DNA of 48,814 nt, from assembly GCA_934339365.1 (NCBI GenBank), contig CAKRHW010000017.1:1-48814 (forward strand), given 5' to 3'. A model generated the notes under the pieces. It saw only the letters and a program-made list of their open reading frames with translations, ran no database searches and was not told where the DNA came from. The translations under genes and the position numbers were made by a program. The first letter of the stretch is position 1; each line of letters starts with the position of its first letter. This stretch comes from an uncultured Lachnospiraceae bacterium. GTDB lineage: Bacteria > Bacillota > Clostridia > Lachnospirales > Lachnospiraceae. Shown piece by piece: positions 9,245 to 18,700 of this stretch.

Positions 9245-10129
9245 ATGAATTCTTTGTTTGAATATACGGACAGACTACAGACACCATATGAGTGTTTTTT
9301 ATTTGATATGAATTCGGGTAATTTTCTGGTGCAGCCACACTGGCATTATTTTGCTGAATTAATTTATATGGTAGAAGGAAAAGCTATGATGCATTGTGGA
9401 GAAGAGGCTTTTGTGGCAGAAGAGGGAGAATTAGTTTTCTTTTTGCCTCATCAGATTCACTCTATTTATGCTGTTGCTGCCATGCCATTAAAATACTACG
9501 TTATGAAATTTGACGTCAGCCAGTTAGCAGCATCTACAAGCACAGTAAAAACAGCAGTGAATGGAATTCATTTTCAGTCACTTCTTCGCAGTGCAAAGGA
9601 ACAGAAGAGTGCGAAGATTCATTTTACCCAAAATGAGTTAGAAGAACTTCCGATTCAAAGAATCTTTCAAGAGACGGCGAAAGAAATGCAACAGCAGGAA
9701 TATGGATATTCGGTTGTGGTACAGTCTTATATTAGTACATTACTCGTATTTATTCTGCGTCAGTGGAGAATGAATGGATTTGATACCAATAAGTCTCTGG
9801 CACTTCTGTCAGAAGAGGAGACCATTTATTCCATTACAGAATATATTGATGCGAATATTCATGAGAATTTGAAAGTAGAAGCACTGGCGCAGAGATGTCA
9901 TATGAGTTATTCGTATTTTGCAAAGGTATTTCGGGAAGTGTATGGGCAATCCTGCAAAAAGTACATTGAATTTGTACGATTGTGCAAGGCAGAAGATTTG
10001 CTTCGTTTTACGAATTTGGATCTAAACTGCATCAGCCAGGAGACAGGGTTTTCGGACTGTAGTCATTTTATTAAAGTCTTTAAAGAAAAATATGGGATGA
10101 CTCCGAATAAGTATCGGACTTCTTTTTAG
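9245..10129 (+). CDS. AraC-family transcriptional regulator with cupin sensor domain
   Basis: The 294-residue protein has an N-terminal cupin fold (about 20-120; QPHWHYFAELIYMVEG, EGELVFFLPHQIHSI) and a C-terminal double helix-turn-helix (about 195-294; LAQRCHMSYSYFAKVFRE, ISQETGFSDCSHFIKVFKE, GMTPNKYR). AraC proteins of this shape usually activate sugar catabolic genes on binding an oligosaccharide. It sits between GH113 and the esterase/GH1 genes, so control of the mannan locus is the likely job. The ribosome site is GAGGTTATAG. The 3' end overlaps the convergent SOD-like gene by 4 bp. Confidence 0.9.
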   Translation: MNSLFEYTDRLQTPYECFLFDMNSGNFLVQPHWHYFAELIYMVEGKAMMHCGEEAFVAEEGELVFFLPHQIHSIYAVAAMPLKYYVMKFDVSQLAASTSTVKTAVNGIHFQSLLRSAKEQKSAKIHFTQNELEELPIQRIFQETAKEMQQQEYGYSVVVQSYISTLLVFILRQWRMNGFDTNKSLALLSEEETIYSITEYIDANIHENLKVEALAQRCHMSYSYFAKVFREVYGQSCKKYIEFVRLCKAEDLLRFTNLDLNCISQETGFSDCSHFIKVFKEKYGMTPNKYRTSF

Positions 10130-10602
10130 CAGGGACGAATGGTACCACATCCGATTTTCTCTCCGGAATCTCCGGAAGGCTGGCTGGTAAAATCATCGCG
10201 GTTGGCATGAATGATAACAGAACGTCCTAAAATATCAGAAATGGTAAAACGCTGATCAAAGAATGCACACCAGGCATAACCGTCGTTATTGAGCAGAGGA
10301 ATCAGATCTCCGGCATGAAATGGATGCGATTCCTTGTCTGGATTAAAATGCATCCCGCTTTTATCAAATGGAGGAGTACAGTCTCCGAATTCATGAATGT
10401 GCATGGCAATAAAAGGACGGGGAGATTCTTTATCATCGGGCAGTTGAAATAGCTCGGCTTCCACTAATGTGTAACCAGGAGGCACAACATAGAATTTGAC
10501 CGTTCCATTTAGATATGGATGTGTATCATTTCCGCGGATATATGCAACAGCCTCGGGTTGATCATTTTGTAAAATATCAAGAAAACAAGAATTTGAATGC
10601 AT
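10126..10602 (-). CDS. Cu/Zn superoxide dismutase-like protein, cytoplasmic, catalytic Arg replaced by Lys
   Basis: The 158-residue protein matches the SodC fold. The copper ligands appear as HIH (in AMHIHEFGDC) and His in VIIHANRDD, the bridging His in GMHFNP, and the zinc ligands as His in KESHPF plus HAGD, with the zinc loop shortened by about six residues. The disulfide partners appear as GDC and IGCGTI. At the place of the active-site Arg (Arg143 in the human enzyme) it has Lys (GEKIGCG). Usual bacterial SodC proteins are exported, but no signal peptide is seen here. Whether it dismutates superoxide or only binds metal cannot be decided from the sequence. It is divergent from the esterase gene and convergent with the AraC gene. 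Confidence 0.8.
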   Translation of the reverse strand: MHSNSCFLDILQNDQPEAVAYIRGNDTHPYLNGTVKFYVVPPGYTLVEAELFQLPDDKESPRPFIAMHIHEFGDCTPPFDKSGMHFNPDKESHPFHAGDLIPLLNNDGYAWCAFFDQRFTISDILGRSVIIHANRDDFTSQPSGDSGEKIGCGTIRPC

Positions 10603-10671
10603 AAAATTCCTTTTTTATTTAGGATATGCAGATAGAAGAGAATGTGACAAAAAAAGAAAAAGGAGAAGGAT

Positions 10672-11715
10672 ATGTTTGTTTCATTAAATCATCAAAAAAT
10701 AAATTACACAGGCAGAATTGACTGGAAGGAAAAAGAAAAACCTGTATTTGTTTTTCCAGCAACTTCTATGGAATTTCATTTTTATGGAAAGAGTGCAAAG
10801 CTTACCATTCAAAATCATGGGATTGACTGGGTCAACTATGCAGGTGCCATTGTAGATGGGGTGGAAAAGAAATGGGAACTTCCAAGAGAAGATCAGATTG
10901 TATTAGATTTAGTAGATGAGCCAAGGGAAAGAAATCATAAAGTTTTATTCTTTAAGAGAATGGATGCATGTCATGAGATGAAATTATGTTCTTTGGAATT
11001 ATCGGATGGTGCGGTCTTATTAGAACCAGACAAACTGCCAGAACGTTGTATAGAATTTTATGGGGATTCCGTATCAGCAGGAGAAGTCTCAGAAGCAGTG
11101 AAGTTTGCAGGACAACCAGATCCGGTACATCATGGACAATATTCGAACAGTTATTATTCTTATGCATGGATGACAGCAAGAAAGCTTCATGCAAGAATTC
11201 ATGATATCGCTCAGGGTGGAATTCCACTTTTGAATGGAACCGGATGGGTAGATCCTCCAATTTATATTGGAATGGAATATATGTGGGATAAATTACATTA
11301 CAGAGAGAGACATGGAGAGGCAGTGGAATGGGATTTTTCACAGTACACACCGCAGGTCGTTGTGGTTGCCATTGGACAAAATGACAGTCATCCGTTTGAT
11401 GTTATGAAAGAGGAGCCAAAGGGTGTAAAAGCACGCCAGTGGAAAGAAAAGTATAAGGAATTTGTTTTAAATATTCGAAAAAAATATCCAAGTGCGGTTA
11501 TTATTTTAGCAACAACAATTTTAGATCATGATAAAAACTGGGATCTTGCAATTGATGAAGTCTGTCAGGATCTTGCAGATGACAGAATCAGACATTTTAT
11601 GTATAAACGAACAGGATGTGGAACAGCTGGACATATTCGTATTCAGGAAGCAGAAGAGATGTCAGATGAACTGGCAGCATATATTGAACAGTTAGATATT
11701 CCGGTTTGGGAATAA
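10672..11715 (+). CDS. SGNH-hydrolase acetyl esterase, CE2-type
   Basis: The 347-residue protein has an N-terminal beta-sandwich (about 1-120) and a C-terminal SGNH hydrolase domain, the two-domain layout of carbohydrate esterase family 2. The nucleophile is Ser133 in FYGDSVSAGE, the GxND block is VVVAIGQNDSH, and the catalytic His is probably His321 in TAGHIRIQEAEEM. It has no signal peptide. It would deacetylate imported manno-oligosaccharides (or other acetylated sugars), exposing them to GH113, GH2 and GH1. AAAAGGAGAAGG precedes the ATG. The gap to the GH1 gene is about 66 bp without terminator, so they are likely co-transcribed. Confidence 0.82.
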   Translation: MFVSLNHQKINYTGRIDWKEKEKPVFVFPATSMEFHFYGKSAKLTIQNHGIDWVNYAGAIVDGVEKKWELPREDQIVLDLVDEPRERNHKVLFFKRMDACHEMKLCSLELSDGAVLLEPDKLPERCIEFYGDSVSAGEVSEAVKFAGQPDPVHHGQYSNSYYSYAWMTARKLHARIHDIAQGGIPLLNGTGWVDPPIYIGMEYMWDKLHYRERHGEAVEWDFSQYTPQVVVVAIGQNDSHPFDVMKEEPKGVKARQWKEKYKEFVLNIRKKYPSAVIILATTILDHDKNWDLAIDEVCQDLADDRIRHFMYKRTGCGTAGHIRIQEAEEMSDELAAYIEQLDIPVWE

Positions 11716-11781
11716 AAGAAATTTATGCAAGTAAATGAAAAAAAATCATACAATGTAGAAGATGTTAAAAAGGAGAAGAGC

Positions 11782-13128
11782 ATGGCATTTAGAAAAGATT
11801 TTATGTGGGGAGCTGCAACAAGCTCTTATCAGATTGAGGGAGCAGCCAAAGAAGATGGAAAAGGGAAAGACATCTGGGATATTTTTACGAATCAGCCGGG
11901 AAAGATTTATGGAGGACATACCGGAGAAGTAGCCTGTGACCATTATCACCGTTTTCGGGAAGATGTAGCAATCATGAAGGAAATGGGATTGAAAGCGTAC
12001 CGTTTTTCTATCAACTGGTCACGTGTATTGCCGGAAGGAACAGGGAAGGTAAATGAAAAGGGAATTGCTTTTTACAGTGAACTGATTGATGCTTTGTTAG
12101 AAGCAGGCATTGAACCATTTGTGACACTATATCACTGGGAACTTCCGTATGAGTTATACAAAAAGGGCGGATGGATGAATAGTGAAATTGTGGAATGGTT
12201 TGGGGAATATGCGGCCTTAGTATCAGAACGTTTTAGCGACCGCGTCACAAATTTCTTTACGTTGAATGAGCCGCAATGTTTTGTCGGTTTGGGATTTTTG
12301 AATGGAGAACATGCACCGGGAGTCAAAGCACCATTAGAAGATACATTTTTGATGGCACATAATGCAATGAAAGCACATGGGCGTGCAGTGCAGCAGCTTC
12401 GTGCACATGCAAAACAGCCGGTTCAGATTGGATATGCACCAACCGGAACAATGAGTTATCCATTTTCAGAAAAACCAGAAGACATTGAAGCAGCCAGAAC
12501 CCATTTGTTTGAATTACAGGGTCTTGATAACTGGACCTGGAATGTCAGCTGGTGGTCAGATCCGGTACTGCTTGGAGCGTATCCGGAAGAGGGACTTTGC
12601 TTATATGAAAAATACCTTCCAAAGATTACAGATGCAGACTTAAAACTGATGTCACAGCCAATCGATTTTTATGGACAGAATATCTACAATGGAAAATGTG
12701 TGCGTATGGGAGCAGATGGGAAACCGGAAGTAGTAGAACGACCGGAAGGATTTCCAAGAACAGCAATGGACTGGCCGATTACACCAGAATGTCTGCACTG
12801 GGGACCAAAGTTTTTATATGAGCGTTATCAGAAACCAATCTATATTACAGAAAATGGTCTTTCCTGCCATGATATTATTTCTTTAGATGGAAAGGTACAT
12901 GATCCAAACAGAATTGATTTTCTGCATCGTTATCTGAGTGAATTAGAAAAAGCAACAGAGGACGGAGTGGATATCAGGGGCTATTTTGAATGGTCACTGA
13001 TGGATAATTTTGAATGGGCATGTGGATATTCAGAGCGTTTTGGATTAATCTATGTGGACTATCAGACGCAGAAACGAATCTGGAAAGATTCAGCCTACTG
13101 GTATAAAGACTGGATTGCAAAACATTAG
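11782..13128 (+). CDS. Glycoside hydrolase family 1 beta-glycosidase
   Basis: The 448-residue product is a complete GH1 barrel. I start at MAFRKDFMWGAATSSYQ, preceded by AAAAAGGAGAAGAG; the frame extends 19 codons upstream but lacks homologous sequence. The N-terminal signature FMWGAATSSYQIEGA, acid/base Glu163 (TLNEPQ), and nucleophile Glu357 (YITENG) are all intact. It lacks the phosphate-binding cluster that marks 6-phospho-beta-glucosidases as far as I can judge, so free beta-glucosides (or glucomannan ends) are the likely substrate. Next to a CE2 esterase, it fits removal of glucose from glucomanno-oligosaccharides. Confidence 0.92.
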   Translation: MAFRKDFMWGAATSSYQIEGAAKEDGKGKDIWDIFTNQPGKIYGGHTGEVACDHYHRFREDVAIMKEMGLKAYRFSINWSRVLPEGTGKVNEKGIAFYSELIDALLEAGIEPFVTLYHWELPYELYKKGGWMNSEIVEWFGEYAALVSERFSDRVTNFFTLNEPQCFVGLGFLNGEHAPGVKAPLEDTFLMAHNAMKAHGRAVQQLRAHAKQPVQIGYAPTGTMSYPFSEKPEDIEAARTHLFELQGLDNWTWNVSWWSDPVLLGAYPEEGLCLYEKYLPKITDADLKLMSQPIDFYGQNIYNGKCVRMGADGKPEVVERPEGFPRTAMDWPITPECLHWGPKFLYERYQKPIYITENGLSCHDIISLDGKVHDPNRIDFLHRYLSELEKATEDGVDIRGYFEWSLMDNFEWACGYSERFGLIYVDYQTQKRIWKDSAYWYKDWIAKH

Positions 13129-13178
13129 AATATCGTAGAAGTTTTAAAAGTAAAAAATAAGAAAAAGAGAGAAAAAAT

Positions 13179-14012
13179 ATGGGAATTCATTTGATTGAGT
13201 TATTAAAAGTTATTTTTTTAGGAATTGTTGAGGGAATCACAGAGTGGCTTCCGATTAGTAGTACCGGACACATGTTATTAGTCGATGAATTTGTAAAATT
13301 AAATGCAAGTGCAGAGTTTAAAGACATGTTTTTTGTTTTGATTCAGCTAGGAGCGATTTTAGCGGTAGTCATAATTTTCTGGGAAAAAATGTGGCCGTTT
13401 CAAAGCAAAAAAAATCATGATTCTGTGATCCGGAAAGATACATTTTCGATGTGGTTTAAGGTTGTAGTTGCCTGCATTCCAGGAGCAGTTATCACGTTAT
13501 TGTTTGATGATTATATTGATGCACATTTACATACACCGGTGGTGATTGCCATTGCATTGATTTTTTATGGTATTGCATTTATTGTAATTGAAAACTGGAA
13601 TAAAAAAAGAACACCGAAGGTCACGCAGTTATCGGATATTACGTATCAGACAGCTTTGCTGATTGGATTATTTCAGGTTTTATCGATTATTCCTGGAACC
13701 TCACGTTCTGGTGCAACCATTATCGGTGCACTGTTAATCGGAGTATCAAGAGTAGCAGCTGCAGAATTTACTTTTTTCCTTGCAGTTCCGGTTATGTTTG
13801 GACTGAGTGCCATTAAATTAATTAAATTTGGTTTTCATTTTAGTGGGGCAGAGATGAGTATTTTGATTCTGGGAATGGCAGTGGCATTTCTGGTATCGGT
13901 ATTTGTCATCAAATTTTTAATGAGTTATATTAAAAAACATGACTTCAAAGTGTTTGGATGGTACCGGATTGTATTAGGAATTATTATTTTGGGATATTTT
14001 CTTATAAAATAA
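13179..14012 (+). CDS. uppP: Undecaprenyl-diphosphatase (BacA/UppP)
   Basis: The 277-residue integral membrane protein recycles the lipid carrier of wall synthesis by dephosphorylating undecaprenyl diphosphate and confers bacitracin tolerance. Both family signatures are intact: EGITEWLPISSTGHM near the N-terminus with the catalytic Glu and Ser/Thr/His, and PGTSRSGATI in the second repeat with the essential Arg. About seven to eight hydrophobic segments are visible. The gap after GH1 is about 50 bp and lacks a terminator, so it may be read partly with the glycosidases, but the function is housekeeping. Confidence 0.95.
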   Translation: MGIHLIELLKVIFLGIVEGITEWLPISSTGHMLLVDEFVKLNASAEFKDMFFVLIQLGAILAVVIIFWEKMWPFQSKKNHDSVIRKDTFSMWFKVVVACIPGAVITLLFDDYIDAHLHTPVVIAIALIFYGIAFIVIENWNKKRTPKVTQLSDITYQTALLIGLFQVLSIIPGTSRSGATIIGALLIGVSRVAAAEFTFFLAVPVMFGLSAIKLIKFGFHFSGAEMSILILGMAVAFLVSVFVIKFLMSYIKKHDFKVFGWYRIVLGIIILGYFLIK

Positions 14013-14015
14013 AGT

Positions 14016-14069
14016 AAGTGCTTCCGCACAGGATGAGGATTCATTCTGTGACCGGAAGCACTTTTTTTA
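14016..14069. terminator. Bidirectional terminator between uppP and the ferritin-like gene
   Basis: AAGTGCTTCCG (14016-14026) pairs perfectly with CGGAAGCACTT (14053-14063), with an inner CACAG/CTGTG pair and a T run. Confidence 0.9.
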
Positions 14070-14072
14070 TCC

Positions 14073-15413
14073 TTAGAAGGTTGTAGTCTGATGGTCAAGT
14101 GTGATTTTGCAGCGACAATTTCCTTCCGTAGTTCCGCAGACCTGCGTTTCCATTGGAGTAGCAGGAACACTTCTTGCAAGGCAGGTATTGTCAACCCGCC
14201 GGTTGCGAAGCACCATCAGTGGATTCGCTGTTTTTTCTGCACGATAGTCGATACCATTGCAGCTGATTCGGTTATCAATTACATTATGGCTGGCCACACA
14301 GTTTAAATCATGATTGACAACATTTTGATAGAAGTAAAAGCGATTACTTTGTGGCAGTTGCATCAGAGGAACAACACAGTCTTCGTATTGGGTATTACCG
14401 GTTGTAGTGCGGATTAATTCCCGTACATATTCAATGTTTGAATGCAGACAGAGTGGTTTTGGAAATGTGCCACATGGAATTACTTTTTCCCATGGAGTAC
14501 ATTCACATTCGGCAAGCAGATCTTTGGCAATATGCAGATGAGTAATTTCCTGACACAGACATTCTTCCCATATTTTTTTGATTCTCGGATCGCATTCTGT
14601 TTCCATGCAGGAATAATATAAATAACATTCTGTGTATTCCTGCAATAACAGATTTTCTAACCAGGTAGCATTTGGATATTTTAAACTTTCATACTGGCTT
14701 ACATGTTCTTCTTCAATCATACCGATTTCCTGATAGAGACGGCGTCCCACATCTGATTTCTGATAGAGATTTGCTACATTCATATAGAAATTCATCGTCT
14801 GCTGTTCAGCGGCAGTAATAATATTGATATTCATTTTAGTCAGGGTAGATGCTTTTTTAGGAGCATAAGGGAAAATACTGTCCGTTGGATAGCGATGCTC
14901 AGAAATAGTCGGGCGTGCAGGGGTAATTTCCGTATATCCACCAACTAATTTCTCCGGTGAGATTCCATATTCATAATCTAATAAATTAGAATAACGGTAT
15001 AAGTGATCAAAATCTTCTAGAAGTGCAAAATTAAGAGCATTTTTAACATTGCAGTCTGATTCCTGCATGGCAAGAGCAGCAGTAAGGTCGACGGCAAGCT
15101 GTTCATAGGAAATTGTATGCTCGAGAATCGATTCATTCCTTGGTTTCAGACAACTGATTCGTTTTTGCTGCTGCTGTTCACTGCGACGGAGCAGGGCAAG
15201 TTTCTGGCGGAGCTTTAACTGGTCACAATGTCTAGAAAACTGGTGCGTAAACCATTGAGACTCAAATTCAGTTCCATTCATTAATACAATACGACATTTT
15301 GTATAAGGATGAACCGTTTCTTTATTATAAGGACGGGGGTTCATCTGATTCCAGTCCATAAATAATTTTTCAATCGGGAGTGGCTTCTCTTCGAAAGGAT
15401 TAAAAGTGCGCAT
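14073..15413 (-). CDS. Ferritin-like diiron-fold protein with two helical regions (function unknown)
   Basis: The 446-residue soluble protein is unassigned beyond fold. I choose the second ATG (MRTF) because AAGGTG lies 6 bp upstream; a start three codons earlier would abut it. The central region (about 195-300) has a rubrerythrin/ferritin pattern: Glu203, E234-x-x-H237 (in EEEH), Glu259/Glu262, and E289-x-x-H292 (in QEITH), the four-helix diiron ligand set. An earlier region (about 95-145; YEQLAVDLTAAL, LLEDFDHLYRYSN) looks like a second, degenerate ferritin-like unit. The C-terminus (about 305-446) is Cys-rich and unrecognised. A role in peroxide or iron handling is possible but inferred. 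It is alone, flanked by a convergent uppP and a divergent surface-protein gene. Confidence 0.6.
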   Translation of the reverse strand: MRTFNPFEEKPLPIEKLFMDWNQMNPRPYNKETVHPYTKCRIVLMNGTEFESQWFTHQFSRHCDQLKLRQKLALLRRSEQQQQKRISCLKPRNESILEHTISYEQLAVDLTAALAMQESDCNVKNALNFALLEDFDHLYRYSNLLDYEYGISPEKLVGGYTEITPARPTISEHRYPTDSIFPYAPKKASTLTKMNINIITAAEQQTMNFYMNVANLYQKSDVGRRLYQEIGMIEEEHVSQYESLKYPNATWLENLLLQEYTECYLYYSCMETECDPRIKKIWEECLCQEITHLHIAKDLLAECECTPWEKVIPCGTFPKPLCLHSNIEYVRELIRTTTGNTQYEDCVVPLMQLPQSNRFYFYQNVVNHDLNCVASHNVIDNRISCNGIDYRAEKTANPLMVLRNRRVDNTCLARSVPATPMETQVCGTTEGNCRCKITLDHQTTTF

Positions 15414-15422
15414 ATCATTCAC

Positions 15423-15790
15423 CTTAGGGTTTTTGTCGTATTAGAATATGCGTAGAAAAAAAGATTGTGAAAAAATAAATATTTTATTATTAAGTTTACA
15501 CAAAAAATATTCCAAAAACTGTGGAACATAATAATGCACTGTGAAAAATAGGAAAAATAAAAGGGAGGAAGTGTTTAAAATTAAAAATAAACAACGAGAA
15601 AAGACGAAAATTTATTTAGAATAACAAAAATCTCTTTTTTCTCACAACAAAATGGAAATTTATGATATACTAACGAATGGTATGAATATTTATGTATTCG
15701 TATGAATAATGTTGCAGAAGGAATCGTTTATGATAGTTCATACTATTTATAAATCTGAAAGCAGCAAAAAAGATATATGGAGGACAAGAA
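15423..15790. promoter_or_regulatory. Divergent intergenic region, promoters of the ferritin-like and Ig-like genes
   Basis: The 368 bp contains no ORF. Plus-strand promoter candidate: TATACT at about 15666-15671, about 115 bp before the start. An imperfect inverted repeat (GAATGGTATG/CGTATGAATAATG) follows it and would lie in the leader. I looked for c-di-GMP and other riboswitch cores and saw none. The rest is A/T-rich spacer. Confidence 0.4.
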
Positions 15791-18700
15791 ATGCGAAAAA
15801 ACATTTTCAAAGATTCGAAGCGTTGGATGACAATGGCCCTTGCATCAGCAATGGTTCTTACAACGGTTGCGAATAATGGTGTTGTAGCAAAAGCTGCAAA
15901 TGCCAAGGCTGTTAAGAAGGTAACAGTAAAAATTGGGAAGAAAAACGTAACAAAGAAAAAGATTACACTTGTTAAGGGAAAGAGTGCAAGCCTTAAGGTA
16001 GCTGTTTCACCAAAGAGTGCAAAGAAGTCAGTCTCTTATAAGACAAGTGCAAAGAAGTTTGTAACAGTTAATAAAAAAGGTAAGATTACAGCAAAGAAAG
16101 CCGGAAAAGCTAAGATTACAATAACTGTAAAGGGAAAGAATAATAAGAAAAAGACAACATATGTAAATGTTACAGTAAAGAATCCTGTAACAAAACCAGC
16201 AACAAAACCATCTACAAATCAGCAGCCAACACAGCCTGCTGCAGAGCAGGAAAAGAAGTTATCTAAGATTACAGTAACTTCTGAATTATCTACAATCGAT
16301 ACGACAGGACAGACACAGCTGAAGGTCGTTTCTGCAACAGATGGTGTAGCAATTGCAGGTGTTACATACAAGTCTGATAATGAGCAGATTTTAACAGTTG
16401 ATGCAACTGGTAAGGTAACAGGTGTTAAGCCGGGAACAGGAACGATTAAGGTTACTGCAAGAGATGCAAAAGGAAATGAAGTATCAGAATCAATCAGTAT
16501 TACAGTAAGAGAAAAGGTAGATACAACATTAAGCCTTAATAATACATCTATCGTTCTTCCAGAGAATGGTATAAAGACAATCACAGCCTTAGTTGGAAGC
16601 CAGAGCTCATCAAAGAAGGTTACATGGACATCAAGTGATCCAAGTGTTGCATCTGTTCAGGCAGGAGAGAACAATACAGGTATCGTTAAGGGTATCAAGA
16701 GTGGAAATACAACAATTACAGCAACAGTAGAAGGAACAAATATTTCAAAGACTTGTGCTGTTACAGTAACAAGCACAAGTAATGCAATCCGCGTTACAGG
16801 TGCTGCACAGACAGAATACAATAAAGTTCAGGTTAATTTCAGTCGTGCCGTTACAGCAGAAGAGCAGAAGAAACTTACATTCTTATTAAAGAGTGCAGAC
16901 GGAAATGAGATCGAAATTACAGAAGCAGAGTGGGCTTCAAATGGAACATCTGTAGTCGTAAATAACAGCTCAGCCATCAGTGCTGGTATGAACACAATTG
17001 AAGTAAGAGCAGAAAAGAACGATGTAAGCATTGATGAAAATGGTAATCAGGCATCATTTACAGCTACTGCCAGAGAAGTGAAGAAAATTGAATTTGTAAA
17101 TAAGTATTTACCAGTTGCAATGGATGCAGATAATAAGCAGCTTGAAAGCAAGAAGGTCAGAGTCAGATTCAAAGCTTTAGATAATAATAATTCACAGTAT
17201 GAAAAAGTAGATCCTAGAGATTATACATTTTCAATCAAGACAAATAAGGGAAGCTTTAGCTTAAGCGAAAGTGATATCAGCAAAACAGAGAAAGATGCAA
17301 TCTCATTTAATGTACCAAGTGTTGCTAATCCAGATGATCAGATTACAATCACAGTATCTGATAATAAGGGTAATAAGATTGGAGAAGGCACTTATACATT
17401 TGCTTATCTTTCAGTAGATAAAGTTGATATTAAGGGAATTAAGAATAATGACCAGTTATATCAGGATGAAGAAAATGATCAGGAAAAAGTATTAGATTGC
17501 ATTTGCTATAATAATAAAGGTGAAGTGATTGACTTATTAGATGGCAATTACAATAAGATTAATGTAGAAGTAGCTAAGCCAGATCCTAATATTTATATTG
17601 ATGCAATCAATGTTTACACAAAAGAGATTAAAGTAATTGTAAAGAAGGGTGCCTATACAAAGAAGGGCGAACCAGTTGTATTACAGATTAATAATACAGA
17701 TGGTATTTCAAGATTCAGTTTAGAAGTTCGTCAGCAGGCAATTGCAAATAAGATTGAGATTAAGGATAAAGCAACTGCTGTTATTGCAGGAGATAAGTAT
17801 GAGCCGGCAAAACTTCCGATTACGGTATATGATCAGTATGGAGATGTAATGCCTTATGAGCAGTTAAGCATTGCTAAAATTAAGAAATCATTTGAAATTT
17901 TCGGTGGTTCAGAAGTAGAAGCAAAATGGAATGAATCTGCTTTAGAAATTGTAGAGGATAATGGTAATACATATCTTCAGATTTCAGGTGCTCCATTAGT
18001 AAAGACAACGGATGATCCTAAGAAGACAGCAAGTGTGAATGTACGTTTTGTTGGTAAGCTTGCAGAAAATGAGGCAGAGCAAGCAAGTGTATTTGTTACA
18101 ATTAAGGATGCAAGAAAACCAAGTAAGTTCTTATTTAATAAGGATGCTGCAGTTGCAACATCGTTATATCAGAATGAATCTGTTACTTACAAATATGAAG
18201 TACAGGATCAGTATGGTAAGGTATATGAAGCAACTCCTGGTGAATATGCTAAATTAGCAGAAGTAAAAGACAGAAGTGAGTTATCAGATAATCTGAATGT
18301 TAAGTTTGATTATGCAAAGCAGACAGTTACAATTACTGCAGATAATCTTGCACCTAAGGGTGACAGTTATGATGTGAAGTTTGGTGTTAAGAATAACAAC
18401 GATACCTCTTCTTATCTTAAGAGAACATTTGGTATCAAAGAGAACTTTGCAAACTTAAAGGTTTCATTCAAGGATACAAAGAAGAAGACATATACAGCCG
18501 GTGAGAAGATTACACTTAAGGTAGAAGCTGTTGATAAGTCTGGTAAGACAATTACAAGCTACAATGCATCAAATGTTCAGCCATTTAATACACAGCAGGA
18601 TGGAAAGAACAACTTAGTAGCAGAGAATGGTATTACATTTGAAAATGGTGTTGCTTACATTGATGTTAAGGCTTCAAAGGCAACCGATGCAGCTTACTAT

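Noticed and set aside
13925..14306. Short frames spanning the uppP/ferritin-like boundary on both strands
   Set aside because: They run through the terminator hairpin and real coding sequence and lack ribosome sites.
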